A stretch of DNA of 64,000 nucleotides from Corynebacterium hansenii (GTDB lineage Bacteria > Actinomycetota > Actinomycetes > Mycobacteriales > Mycobacteriaceae). Of the stretch, positions 34,757-43,698 are shown in pieces; positions within the stretch are counted from its first letter, which is position 1, and every line of letters begins with the position of its first letter. The position numbers and the translations under genes are program-made. The notes under the pieces are model-generated. The model worked only from the letters and a program-made list of their open reading frames with translations. It did not search any database and was not told the origin of the DNA. The DNA lies in assembly GCF_030408795.1 (NCBI RefSeq), contig NZ_CP047211.1:868001-932000 (forward strand), read 5' to 3'.

Positions 34757-34762
34757 ACGCTA
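34757..34762 (-). promoter_or_regulatory. -10 box of the SDR gene, leaderless type
   Basis: TAGCGT on the minus strand with a 7-base spacer to the ATG at 34749. Confidence 0.45.
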
Positions 34763-34800
34763 GTGGAGCCATGCGCGGACCGTTGCAGATTTCCTCCATC

Positions 34801-34860
34801 CGTCCAACTGTCGCGCTGGCCGCCCAACTGACGCGCTGGCCGTCCGGCAGTCGCGCGGAG
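34801..34860. repeat. 20-bp tandem repeat, three units
   Basis: Units starting at 34801, 34821 and 34841 have the pattern CGYCCAACTGWCGCGCTGGC; the third is degenerate (CGTCCGGCAGTCGCGCGGAG). Non-coding, between the Gfo/Idh stop and the SDR start. Confidence 0.75.
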
Positions 34861-34875
34861 GAAAGGTTCAGGCGG

Positions 34876-36081
34876 TCAACGATCCTGCGGGGTCTGGTCG
34901 ACGAGGTCGCCGTCGCCCGGAATCTCATTGGCCGGCCGCGGCGGGATCGCCCGGATCTGGTTGCGGCCAAGGCCCGGCCCGAACTGCCGCGGCGGCAGGA
35001 TGACTTCGCGGCCCAGTCGCAGCGACTCCTCGATGGCGGCGAAGATGCGCACGTCGGCCAGCCCTTCGCGCCCGTCCGGCTCGGGGCGGACGCCGGCGCA
35101 CACGCAGTCGATGAAGTAGCGGGTCTCGCCCGCGAACTGGTCCACGGAATCGGCGACGTGGCGCCGCGAGCCGCGGTCCGTGGTCAGCGTCCAGTTGCGC
35201 GGCGGTTCCGGCGCGAAGCCGTAGCAGGAGTCCGACGTGATGGTGCCCTTCGCGCCGACCAGCTGGAACGTGTCCAGGTTCGCGCCGTTGTAGCTGAGCG
35301 TGTACTGCGCGATGCGATCGCCGGGGAAGCGCAGCGTGACGCCGACGCCGTCCCGGAAATCGAAGTTGCGGCCCCGCGAGCTGACTCCCATGGCGTGGAC
35401 GTGCGTGGGTTCGGCGCGGAAGAGGTGGCGCACCATGTTCAGCGGGTACGCGCCGAAATCGGGCACCGGTCCGCCCCAGAAGCCGGAGTGGCCGCGGTGA
35501 TTGCCCTCGGCGATGTCGTGGCTGAACGTCGAGGTGAACGTGCGGGTGTCGCCGATGGCGCTGCGGGCGACCATGTCCGCCAGCTCGACCATGTAGGCGT
35601 CCTGGTGCATGCGGTAGGCGACCATCAGCGTCGCGCCCGTGCGTTCGGAGGCGGCGATCATCGCCTCGCAGTCCGCCACGGAGTCGGCCATCGGCTTCTC
35701 CAGCAGCACCGGGATGCCGGCGTCGAGCGCGGGCTCGGCGAACTCGCGGTGCCGGAACACCGGCGTGGCCACGTAGATGCCGTCGATGTCGCCGCGCTCG
35801 AGCAGCTGCGGGAATTCGTCGTAGGCGTAGACGGCGACGTCGTCGGCGGTGGCCCGGCCGTCGGTGCCCGGATCGTCGTCGGGTGCGGCGCCGGCCCCTT
35901 CGCGGTCGGCGACGGCCCGCGCCTTCTCGTCCGAGCCGGTCACCACGGCGGCGATCACGGCATCGGGCAGGCTGCGCAGCGCGGGAATGAACGCCTGCTG
36001 CGAGATTTGGCCGACGCCGACGACGGCGAAGCGGAAGGGGGCGTCGGAGGTGGCTGAGGTCTGGTTAATGTCGCTCATCAT
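34876..36081 (-). CDS. Gfo/Idh/MocA-family oxidoreductase
   Basis: 401 residues. The N-terminal Rossmann motif VVGVGQISQQAF (about 19-30) and VLLEKPMADSVADCEA (about 130, with the EKP Lys) are diagnostic of the family; HSGFWGGPVPDFGAYPLNMVR is the usual C-terminal active-site region (Asp...His type). It probably oxidises or epimerises a sugar or cyclic polyol with NAD(P). An acidic insert (about 60-75) lies in the NAD domain. Tandem ATGs at 36081 and 36078 leave the start ambiguous by one codon. Confidence 0.82.
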   Translation of the reverse strand: MMSDINQTSATSDAPFRFAVVGVGQISQQAFIPALRSLPDAVIAAVVTGSDEKARAVADREGAGAAPDDDPGTDGRATADDVAVYAYDEFPQLLERGDIDGIYVATPVFRHREFAEPALDAGIPVLLEKPMADSVADCEAMIAASERTGATLMVAYRMHQDAYMVELADMVARSAIGDTRTFTSTFSHDIAEGNHRGHSGFWGGPVPDFGAYPLNMVRHLFRAEPTHVHAMGVSSRGRNFDFRDGVGVTLRFPGDRIAQYTLSYNGANLDTFQLVGAKGTITSDSCYGFAPEPPRNWTLTTDRGSRRHVADSVDQFAGETRYFIDCVCAGVRPEPDGREGLADVRIFAAIEESLRLGREVILPPRQFGPGLGRNQIRAIPPRPANEIPGDGDLVDQTPQDR

Positions 36082-36226
36082 CGCCGACGGTACCGACGCT
36101 GCGGAGGCGCCGCCATGATCGAGCCGCCAGCTGTTTTCCGCGATCCCGGCGAGGCCGGCCCGGTCGGCCGCGGCCCCTTTGGCCAACCCACCCCGAATTG
36201 CGCTTCGCCACCACAACCTCCGTCGC

Positions 36227-36294
36227 TAACCCACCCCGAATTGTGAAACCCACCTGTCATGACGGGTGGGTTAAGCGGGTTCGGGGTGGGTTAA
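36227..36294. repeat. Palindrome family B, copy B1 (68 bp)
   Basis: Outer arms TAACCCACCCCGAA / TTCGGGGTGGGTTA and inner arms ACCCACC / GGGTGGGT, with a divergent middle. A half copy (AACCCACCCCGAATT) lies 43 bp upstream at 36185. It is between two minus-strand genes, so not at a convergent junction. Confidence 0.85.
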
Positions 36295-36365
36295 TGAGCG
36301 GGTGCGCTGCGCCGGGTGAGCTGGTGCCCCGGTGGCGGCGCTCGCTACCCGCCGAGGCGCAACAG

Positions 36366-38216
36366 CTAGACGGGGAGGGTCGGCGAAGTGGTGTCGCCGT
36401 TTTCTTCCTCGAATTCCGCGGGGCCCTCGAGGCCTCCCAGGAGTTCGGTGTCGTCGATGTCGCGTTGGGCGGGCTTGCCCATCGCAGCTTCCACCAATGC
36501 GAGGATGCGGCGGCGACGGTCGGTGAAGAAGCTGACGAAGTCCGCGTTGCGCAGTGTTTCGGGGGCGATCTGATGTGACGCGATGATGGCGTCCAGCTTC
36601 TCGGAATCTAGCCGCGCCCGCTTTTCAAGTTTCGGCACGTAATCCTGGGGAGATGATCCGCCAATGGCAATGTTCGTGGCCCGACCCAGCGGAGTCTTGT
36701 TGACGATGCTGTCCCGGAGGTGCGGGTCAATGCCCTTGTCGTCGCACCACTTTCGGGGGAATACGTGGTGGATGTCGACGTCCAGGTCAAGGAACGTCGC
36801 GTCGTTGAAGTTCCGGGCGGTCGCCCAGTCCTGGCATTCGTGCTGCATGAGCAGGGCGTATATCCCCTTGTATGCGGCAGCGTTGCGGGTTTTCAGGCTG
36901 ACCAGGCGGGACTCCACGAAACTGGACTGCTTGATCGTGTGTGGCAGAGGAACCTCGCCGGTTTCATCGGTGGCCCATTCGGGTACCTCATCGACGTCCC
37001 AGGCGAAACGGGTTTCCGTGGTGCTTCCGTACATCTCGCCCAACACGCCGCACCAATACCACTGGGAAATCCGCTCGAAAACTCCGTGGATATCGGCCCG
37101 TTCACCGAGAATCGCGCGGATCGTGAGCAGCGGAATCAGCTGGGTCCCGTAGGGGATGTCGAATGCGGTGTGGATCCTGTTGCGCTTGAGGAAGGCGGCG
37201 ACCCATTTGAGCGCGCCCCGGATCCGATCCGCCGCCGCGACGTAATCACGGAGATCGAGGCGAAGGATGTCCTCCCGTCGTGCGGAAGTGCGACCGGGGC
37301 GGTCGTGGTTCACAAGCAGCGTCACCGCCGTCAGGAACTCGGATCGGCCCACGTACTCCAGAACCGGGCTGGATCGGAGAATTTCTTCCGTCTTCTTCCA
37401 ATCGTCGACGAGCCGGAAATCGTGCCCGTGCTCCTCGAAGTAGTCCCCGTCACCGGCGAATGTCGCCGTCAGCAACTCGAAGACGTTGAGGGGCAGCCCG
37501 CCCGTATTCACCTTCTCGAAAACGGTCGCCACGGCGCCCTTCGGCGTTTCTCTGTCGAGTTTGATGGCCGGCAGCCGGTATTGCATGAGGGGATTCATGA
37601 TTCGGTTCGAAAACTTGGTCTGCAGTTCCGCGTTTCCCTCGGAGGCGGCGACCTTCGCCAACACCGAGTGAATCGTTCCCGAGAAGATGGAGGACATGGG
37701 GACGCATAGATGCTCGATCCACTTGTCCTCCGTCGATAGATCGAGGTCGATGTCGCGGTTGAAATTCGAGCGGATCACACCGTCGGGCGGAGTCATGAAC
37801 ACGGCATCGTCGGGGATTTCCTCGGATTCGAGCGCCTTGTTCAGGTCGAGGAAGTACCTGCGCTGGACCTTCTTTCGGCGGTCCGTTTCGGTTTCGACTA
37901 TCCCGTCGCCCCACAGAGACTGGAAGAGCGAGGTGAGCCGTTGCTGCCCGTCCAAGATCAAGAGCGACGGCTCGTTTTTGGCTGCCTCCGGGGGCGCTCC
38001 GGTGATCGGGCGCGGCTTGAACCGGACCATGGAGTTGGCGGTATCGAGAGCCATCAGGGAGCCCATCGGGTAACCGCGGAGAACGGTGATGAGCAAAGCC
38101 CGGATTCGCTCTTCGTCCCACTTGTAGCCGCGCTGGAAATCGGGAAGCTGGATCTCGCCGGTTTCGACTTTCCGCAGGAGATCCGAGAGGGGGTACTGGG
38201 GCGTTTCGAAACCCAT
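36366..38216 (-). CDS. DUF262/HNH protein (GmrSD-like type IV restriction family)
   Basis: 616 residues. The DUF262 part begins with IQLPDFQRGYKWDEERI (about 21-37) and has LILDGQQRLTSLF (about 87-99), a ParB/Srx-like nucleotide-binding and nicking motif. The C-terminal DUF1524-type His-Me finger shows DVDIHHVFPRKWCDD near residue 485 and IVNKTPL after it. GmrSD proteins cleave DNA with glucosylated or otherwise modified bases, so phage defence is probable. Codon use looks less GC-biased than neighbours, suggesting transfer. No partner methylase; it is divergent from the exonuclease fusion. Confidence 0.85.
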   Translation of the reverse strand: MGFETPQYPLSDLLRKVETGEIQLPDFQRGYKWDEERIRALLITVLRGYPMGSLMALDTANSMVRFKPRPITGAPPEAAKNEPSLLILDGQQRLTSLFQSLWGDGIVETETDRRKKVQRRYFLDLNKALESEEIPDDAVFMTPPDGVIRSNFNRDIDLDLSTEDKWIEHLCVPMSSIFSGTIHSVLAKVAASEGNAELQTKFSNRIMNPLMQYRLPAIKLDRETPKGAVATVFEKVNTGGLPLNVFELLTATFAGDGDYFEEHGHDFRLVDDWKKTEEILRSSPVLEYVGRSEFLTAVTLLVNHDRPGRTSARREDILRLDLRDYVAAADRIRGALKWVAAFLKRNRIHTAFDIPYGTQLIPLLTIRAILGERADIHGVFERISQWYWCGVLGEMYGSTTETRFAWDVDEVPEWATDETGEVPLPHTIKQSSFVESRLVSLKTRNAAAYKGIYALLMQHECQDWATARNFNDATFLDLDVDIHHVFPRKWCDDKGIDPHLRDSIVNKTPLGRATNIAIGGSSPQDYVPKLEKRARLDSEKLDAIIASHQIAPETLRNADFVSFFTDRRRRILALVEAAMGKPAQRDIDDTELLGGLEGPAEFEEENGDTTSPTLPV

Positions 38217-38396
38217 GGCATACGTCCTTGCTCGGTCGCATCGAAGACTTGGATACCGCCAGGTTAGGTGAATTCACGTGCCCCCGTCCGGGCCCGCGCA
38301 CCGCTGCCCGAGAGCGTGGGGTGGGATATAACCGGAAGTCCCGGCCATTTCATCATTGGCCCGCACCGTCCCCGCGAGAAGCAGCCGAGGCCCGAC

Positions 38397-41300
38397 ATGA
38401 GCGACCACTCCTTTGCCGTCATCGACTTGGAGACCACCGGATTCTCCAACTCGGACAGGATCATCGAAATCGGGGTGGTGCTGACGGACTCCGCCGGCAA
38501 GGTGCAGAAGCGCTGGCGCACGCTGGTCCAGCCGAACCGCGGTTTCGACAACGGCTTCGTCCACGGCATTTCCCCGTCGGATCTCGTCGACGCCCCGCTG
38601 TTCGAGGACGTCGCGCTGCGAGTGGCGGACCTGCTCAACGGCCGCGTCATCGTCGCCCACAACGCGTCGTTCGAGAAGCGGTTCCTGGCCCTCGAATTCG
38701 CGCGCGCCGGACTGGAGCTGCCCGAATCCGGCGCGTGGCTGCTGGACACGGTGGCGGCGGCGAAGAACATCCTGCCGGGCCCCTCGTACAAGCTCTCCGC
38801 GTGCCTGGACAGCATCGGCGTGACGAACGGCGCCGCGCATTCCGCGCTGTCCGACGCCGACGCCACCGCGCACCTGTTGGAGCACCTGCTCCCGTGGATG
38901 GCCGCCGACCTCGAGTACGTCGAGCCCCTCCGGTTCGACGACTTCGACCTCGCGGTCCTGCCTGCGTCGACCGCGCCGCTGCTGGTGCGTGACGACGGCT
39001 TGTTCGCCGACGACGAGGACACCGAAGCCGAGTCCGACGACTGGATGCGCCGCATCACGGCCGCCGCCCCGGGCATCGGGGACGAGGCCGCCGACGCGTA
39101 CATGGGGCTCCTCGCCGACGCGATGGTCGATGACCGCCTCGACGCCGATGAAATCGCGCGCCTGCTGGATGCGGCGCATCAATTGGAGCTTTCCGACGAC
39201 GACGTCGCCGCCCTCCACGAGCAGTACCTCAAGCAGGTCTCGATCGAGGCGTGGGCCGATGGCGTCGTGACCCCGGAAGAGCGGGAACGGCTGCTGGCCA
39301 TCGCGGACGAACTGTCCGTCGGCCGTGCGGCGGCGTCGGTGTGGCTGGCCGAACCGCTCGGGCAGTGGCGCGTCGTCAGCCGGGACGGGGACGGCGAAAG
39401 CGCAGAAGCCGACGATGAAGAGTCCGGCGGCGAGCTCGTCGACGTCGTCCTGCGGCCGGGCGACCGGGTCACGTTCACCGGTGCGATGGCCATTTCCCGC
39501 GAAGAATGGGAGCGCCGCGCCACCGACGCGGGGCTCGACGTGGGCGGGGTGTGCAGGCGCAGCCGGGTCCTCGTCGCCGCCGACGTTGAATCGAGGTCCG
39601 GCAAAGCGAAGAAGGCCCGCGAGATCGGGGTGCCGATCATCGGCGAGCGCGAGTTCGCGAAGGCCCTCGCCGCGATGCCGGCGCCCGGGGAGACCGAGGA
39701 GACCGGGGAGCCCCGCGAACGCGGCGAAGGAGAAGCCGCGGAGGACGTCGCGGCCACGTCGGCCGTCGACTCGGCGGACGCGGCGGACGCGGCGGACTCG
39801 GCGATCCTCGACCTCGGGCGGCTTTTCCCCTGGTCGGCCGATGTCCCGCACCGCGTGGCCGATGCGTCGGACATCGTCGAAACGTGGCTGTCGTCGCGCG
39901 CCGATGCTCCGCTGCACGCCATGTCGCCGGTGCTCGACCCCGCCACCCGGCCGGAAGGGGTCGACGTCGGCCTGAAGACCACCATGACCTGGTTCACCGC
40001 GTACCCGGAACCTCTCGCCGCTTCGGTGGAGGACCTCCGGGATCTGCGCCACGTCGGCCGGGTGAAGGTTCGGTCGTTCGTCTACGCGACGGTGCTCCAG
40101 GCCATCGATGACGCCGAGCTTCTCGACGGCCACCCGGAAACCCCGGACGTCGCCTCGGATTTCTACGGCGTGGACGGGGAACCCGAGGGCGTCGCCGCGG
40201 ACGAACTGGACCCCGCCGACATCGTGGCGGGGTGGGCCGCGCTGGTCGGCGGGTGGCCGTCGTCAAGCGAAAAGGAGCCCCCCGCCGCCCTGCCGGAGAT
40301 CGTGCGCGACGCCCTGGAGACCGTGGGGGACCCGGCCGAGCGGGTCATCGGCCGCGCGCTGGCCGAGATCGATCGTGCCGTCGGCGTGGACGATCTCAGG
40401 CGGGCGGCGATCCTCGATGGGCGCATCATGGACGGCAAAACGCTCGCCGAGCTCGGGGAGGATTTCGGGGTGACGCGCGAGCGCATCCGTCAGCTGGAGG
40501 CGGCGCTCCGCCGTGATCTCCGCGAGGCGGGACCGGCGTGCGGGCTCGTTCATTCCGCCGTCGCGCACCGTTTCGGCCCGTGCGCGCCCGTCGAGGAAAT
40601 CGCGGCCGCGCTGCCGGGCCTCCGGCGGCACCCGGACTGCGCGAATTCGACGCTGCTGGATCTGCTGCCGCTGACCGCGGACGGCGGCGCCCCCGAGTGG
40701 CGCGTGGACGAGGGCTGGCTGCTCGCCGGGGACGTGGACGACCGGATCGCGGCGGCGTTGGCGGCGAACGCCGACCGCCACGGGATCGCGGGCGTGGCCG
40801 AGGTCGCCGAAGCCGTCGGGCTCCGCGAGGACACGCTGGCCGCGCGCCTGGCCGCGACGACCAGGTGCGAAGTCCGCGACGGGATGATCCTGACCGGGAT
40901 CGGCAGCATCCCGGAACGCGCGGCCACCGAGTTGGCGCTGGCGGGCGAGCCCCTGACCACCGACCAGCTGACGGAGCTGATCCCGGATCGGTCGCCCCGC
41001 TCCATCGTCAACGCCCTGTCCGTCTCCGATCTGACGCGGCGCTGCGCCGTCGACACGTGGGCGCTCGCCGAATGGGAGATGGAGGAGTGGACGTCGATCG
41101 TCGACTTCATCAAACGCCGGATCGCGGAATCCGACTCGGGCGAGGTGCCGCTGGACGGGCTGGCCGCCGAGGCCGCCGAGCTGGGCGTGAAGCCCGGGTC
41201 GGTCCACGCCTACGCCGCGACGCCCGAGTTCACCGTGGCCGATGGCATGGTGCGCCTGGCCGAGGACCTCGACGAGGTCGACATCGATGCCACGCCCGAA

Positions 41301-41801
41301 GAGTCGAAGGCGCTGTACCTGCGCGACGGCGCGTGGAGGCTGCTGGTCACCGTCACACGCGATCATCTCCGCGGTTCGGGGACCGGGGTGCCCGGCGGCG
41401 TGGTGGCCGTGCACGGGCTGCGGTACGGGCAGGCCGCGGAGTTGCCGAGCCGGCTTGGCCCGCAGCGTCTCTCGTGGTCGGGAGTCTCGACCTCGACGGG
41501 CACCGTCTCGCGCTTCATGGAGGACCTCGGGTGCGCCGAGGGGGATCGGGTGTGGCTGGTCTTCGGCGAAGAGTTCGACGTCGTGCCGGCGACGCCTCGC
41601 CGGGACGGGCTCACGGGCGTCGCCGAGCTCCTCAACGCCACGGGACTGGACGACGTGTGCGACGCCGCGGACGTCGACGAGGCGCTCGCCGCCGTCAACG
41701 AGGCCGTGGGGCTGCCGGCTGATGCAGCACGCCGAAAGACCGTCTCCCGCTTCCGGCACCGGCGCGACGACGACCTCGCCGAGCTGGTCAGGGAGCTGTG
41801 A
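38397..41801 (+). CDS. Multidomain exonuclease-TerB-like-BRCT-sigma4-like HTH protein
   Basis: 1,134 residues. Domain order: DEDDh exonuclease (1-170; VIDLETTG, VAHNASFEKRF, HSALSDADAT); a TerB-like helical region (about 228-330, with DDRLDADEI and DGVVTPEERERL acidic loops); a BRCT domain (about 352-435, RVTFTGAMAISREEWE to GEREFAKAL); an Ala/Glu linker; and a sigma-70 region-4-like HTH near residue 685 (LAELGEDFGVTRERIRQLE). Beyond that come several winged-helix-like repeats to about 1000. ATG 38397 starts the exonuclease directly. It probably processes DNA ends at sites chosen by the HTH part. The 3' end overlaps the convergent HD gene by 14 bp. The full fusion is unusual. Confidence 0.75.
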   Translation: MSDHSFAVIDLETTGFSNSDRIIEIGVVLTDSAGKVQKRWRTLVQPNRGFDNGFVHGISPSDLVDAPLFEDVALRVADLLNGRVIVAHNASFEKRFLALEFARAGLELPESGAWLLDTVAAAKNILPGPSYKLSACLDSIGVTNGAAHSALSDADATAHLLEHLLPWMAADLEYVEPLRFDDFDLAVLPASTAPLLVRDDGLFADDEDTEAESDDWMRRITAAAPGIGDEAADAYMGLLADAMVDDRLDADEIARLLDAAHQLELSDDDVAALHEQYLKQVSIEAWADGVVTPEERERLLAIADELSVGRAAASVWLAEPLGQWRVVSRDGDGESAEADDEESGGELVDVVLRPGDRVTFTGAMAISREEWERRATDAGLDVGGVCRRSRVLVAADVESRSGKAKKAREIGVPIIGEREFAKALAAMPAPGETEETGEPRERGEGEAAEDVAATSAVDSADAADAADSAILDLGRLFPWSADVPHRVADASDIVETWLSSRADAPLHAMSPVLDPATRPEGVDVGLKTTMTWFTAYPEPLAASVEDLRDLRHVGRVKVRSFVYATVLQAIDDAELLDGHPETPDVASDFYGVDGEPEGVAADELDPADIVAGWAALVGGWPSSSEKEPPAALPEIVRDALETVGDPAERVIGRALAEIDRAVGVDDLRRAAILDGRIMDGKTLAELGEDFGVTRERIRQLEAALRRDLREAGPACGLVHSAVAHRFGPCAPVEEIAAALPGLRRHPDCANSTLLDLLPLTADGGAPEWRVDEGWLLAGDVDDRIAAALAANADRHGIAGVAEVAEAVGLREDTLAARLAATTRCEVRDGMILTGIGSIPERAATELALAGEPLTTDQLTELIPDRSPRSIVNALSVSDLTRRCAVDTWALAEWEMEEWTSIVDFIKRRIAESDSGEVPLDGLAAEAAELGVKPGSVHAYAATPEFTVADGMVRLAEDLDEVDIDATPEESKALYLRDGAWRLLVTVTRDHLRGSGTGVPGGVVAVHGLRYGQAAELPSRLGPQRLSWSGVSTSTGTVSRFMEDLGCAEGDRVWLVFGEEFDVVPATPRRDGLTGVAELLNATGLDDVCDAADVDEALAAVNEAVGLPADAARRKTVSRFRHRRDDDLAELVREL

Positions 41802-42372
41802 ACCGGCCGCCGTCCGGTTCCTGCTTCCTCAGCGAACCCGGTCGCTCCAGCTTTTCCGGCCACTCCGGCTCTTCCGGCTGCTCCAGCTTTTCCGTCGGTT
41901 CCAGCTTTTTCAGCGCCGCCCCGTACCGCGCGCGCAGCTTTTCCGCGCGGGCGCGTTCCGCCGCAGTGGCGGTCGGCAGATTGCCCAGGCCACCGTGGTT
42001 GTCGCGGACGTCGGCGAGCTTGATCGCCCGGGATTCCTCGCCGGCGGCCGCCCGCTCGACGAAGTCCGGGTAGCTTTCGCCGGGCCGGCGGGTCACCGCT
42101 TCGACATGCTTGACGACGCCCGCGTCCAGCCGGCCGCGCTCTTCCTCCCAGAGCTCCGGATGATCCTCGGCGACGTCGTGAAGCAAAGCGGCCGCGACCA
42201 TGTCGGGGGAGCCTCCGACGGCGTCGACCATTTCGGCGACGCGCTCGACATGGCGCAGGTACGGTTCGTCGGAGCCGCCGGGGCCCGGGCGAACGTCATC
42301 GCGGTGCGCGCGGGCGGCGAGTGCGTGGGCGGCGCGGATCATGGCGTCGGGGTGCGCGGAGAAGTCCGTCAT
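41788..42372 (-). CDS. HD-domain phosphohydrolase
   Basis: 194 residues. HVERVAEMVDAVGGSPDMVAAALLHDVAED gives the HD metal motif (His-Asp near 66-67) in a RelA/SpoT-like arrangement with an upstream His; IKLADVRDN near residue 118 supplies the later conserved Asp. Small stand-alone HD enzymes hydrolyse ppGpp or nucleotides. The C-terminal 45 residues form a Lys/Glu/Pro linker-like tail. Leaderless -10 (TAATCT) precedes the ATG. It overlaps the end of the exonuclease gene. Confidence 0.8.
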   Translation of the reverse strand: MTDFSAHPDAMIRAAHALAARAHRDDVRPGPGGSDEPYLRHVERVAEMVDAVGGSPDMVAAALLHDVAEDHPELWEEERGRLDAGVVKHVEAVTRRPGESYPDFVERAAAGEESRAIKLADVRDNHGGLGNLPTATAAERARAEKLRARYGAALKKLEPTEKLEQPEEPEWPEKLERPGSLRKQEPDGGRFTAP

Positions 42373-42378
42373 GGGGCC

Positions 42379-42384
42379 AGATTA
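42379..42384 (-). promoter_or_regulatory. -10 box of the HD gene, leaderless type
   Basis: TAATCT on the minus strand, 6 bases (GGCCCC), then ATG at 42372. Confidence 0.6.
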
Positions 42385-42474
42385 GGTGCGATCGCGCGGC
42401 GGGTGCGCGGGCCCATGGTGGTCGAGTTCGGCTGCGCCCACCAGTGGATTTCATGGTATGGGATTTACGTCTCA

Positions 42475-42480
42475 TATAGT
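42475..42480 (+). promoter_or_regulatory. -10 box of the BASS transporter gene, leaderless type
   Basis: TATAGT, then GGACGC and ATG 42487. The surrounding 40 bases are AT-rich compared with the rest of the window. Confidence 0.65.
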
Positions 42481-42486
42481 GGACGC

Positions 42487-43560
42487 ATGACGATGCTCAA
42501 CCACAACCCTCCGCACGACCCGTCGGGTGCACCGGCCACGGAGCAGAACGGGCACGCCGAGAACCGGGCCGAGGAGCGTTCCGCCGCCATCGCGGTCGTC
42601 GCGTTCCCGGCGTTCATCCTCATCGGCGCCGTCATCGCCTTCTTCGTGCCGGAACCGTTCGTGCCCATCGGCGGGTACATCACGTACGCGTTGATGGTGA
42701 TCATGTTCTGCATGGGCCTGACGCTGACCATCCCCGACCTGAAGGTCGTCGCCCGCCGCCCCTGGCCCATCGCCATCGGCGTGGTCGGCCAGTTCGTGAT
42801 CATGCCGCTGGCCGCCGTCGCCGTGTCGAAGATGCTCGGACTGAACCCGATGCTCGCCATCGGCCTGCTCATGCTCGGCTCCGTCCCGGGCGGCACCGCC
42901 TCCAACGTCATCGCGTACCTGGCCAAGGGGGACGTGGCGCTGTCGGTGGCCATGACGTCGGTGTCTACGCTGCTGTCGCCGATCGTCACGCCGATCATCA
43001 TGCTGCTGCTCGCGGGGGAGGAGACCCCCGTCGACGGCGCCGGCATCGCGTGGACGCTGGCCCAGACCGTGCTCATCCCGGTCCTCGGCGGCCTGGTCAT
43101 CCGCGTGCTGTTCGACGAGGTCGTCGACAAGCTGCTGCCGATCCTGCCGTGGCTGTCCATCCTCGGCATCGGCGCCGTGGTGTTCCCGGCCGTGGCGAAG
43201 TCCGCCGACACCCTGCGGACCGTGGGCCTGCTGGTCATCGGCGCGGTGATCCTGCACAACCTGTTCGGCTACGTGCTCGGCTACGCCACCGCGCGGGTGC
43301 TCAAGCTCCCGCCGGCGGCCTGCCGCACCACCGCCATCGAGGTCTCCACCCAGTCGGCCGGTCTGGCGTCGGGCATGTCGGGCAAGTTCTTCGCGCCCGA
43401 AGCCGCGATCCCCGGCGCCATCGCCGCGGTGTGGCACAACGTCGCCGGCGCCATCTTCGCCGCCGGCGCGCGCAAGCTGGCCGAGCGCAAGGCGGCTGAG
43501 CGGCCCGCGGCGGAGAGCGGGACGGCCGAGCGGAGCGCCGCGGAAACGTCGTCGGAGTAG
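42487..43560 (+). CDS. Bile acid:sodium symporter (BASS) family transporter
   Basis: 357 residues, about ten membrane helices after a hydrophilic 40-residue N-terminus. FCMGLTLTIPDLK (about 75), LMLGSVPGGTASNVIAYLAKGDVALSVAMTSVSTLLSPIVTP (about 138-180, the sodium-site region) and EVSTQSAGLASGM (about 286) mark the BASS fold. Bacterial members take up organic anions such as pantoate or keto acids with sodium. The C-terminus ends in a hydrophilic Ala/Glu repeat. An in-frame ATG at 42493 is an alternative start. Confidence 0.88.
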   Translation: MTMLNHNPPHDPSGAPATEQNGHAENRAEERSAAIAVVAFPAFILIGAVIAFFVPEPFVPIGGYITYALMVIMFCMGLTLTIPDLKVVARRPWPIAIGVVGQFVIMPLAAVAVSKMLGLNPMLAIGLLMLGSVPGGTASNVIAYLAKGDVALSVAMTSVSTLLSPIVTPIIMLLLAGEETPVDGAGIAWTLAQTVLIPVLGGLVIRVLFDEVVDKLLPILPWLSILGIGAVVFPAVAKSADTLRTVGLLVIGAVILHNLFGYVLGYATARVLKLPPAACRTTAIEVSTQSAGLASGMSGKFFAPEAAIPGAIAAVWHNVAGAIFAAGARKLAERKAAERPAAESGTAERSAAETSSE

Positions 43561-43698
43561 GCGGAACCGGCGCCGGAACAGTTCGAGGTGCAGTAGTCCA
43601 ACGCGCGGTGGCCCGAGTGGTGCGAGTCCGCGTTCCGGCGACGCGCTCGGGTAACGCTCCCCGGGAATTCCCCGGGTCCCGGTGCCGTTGCACGGGTC

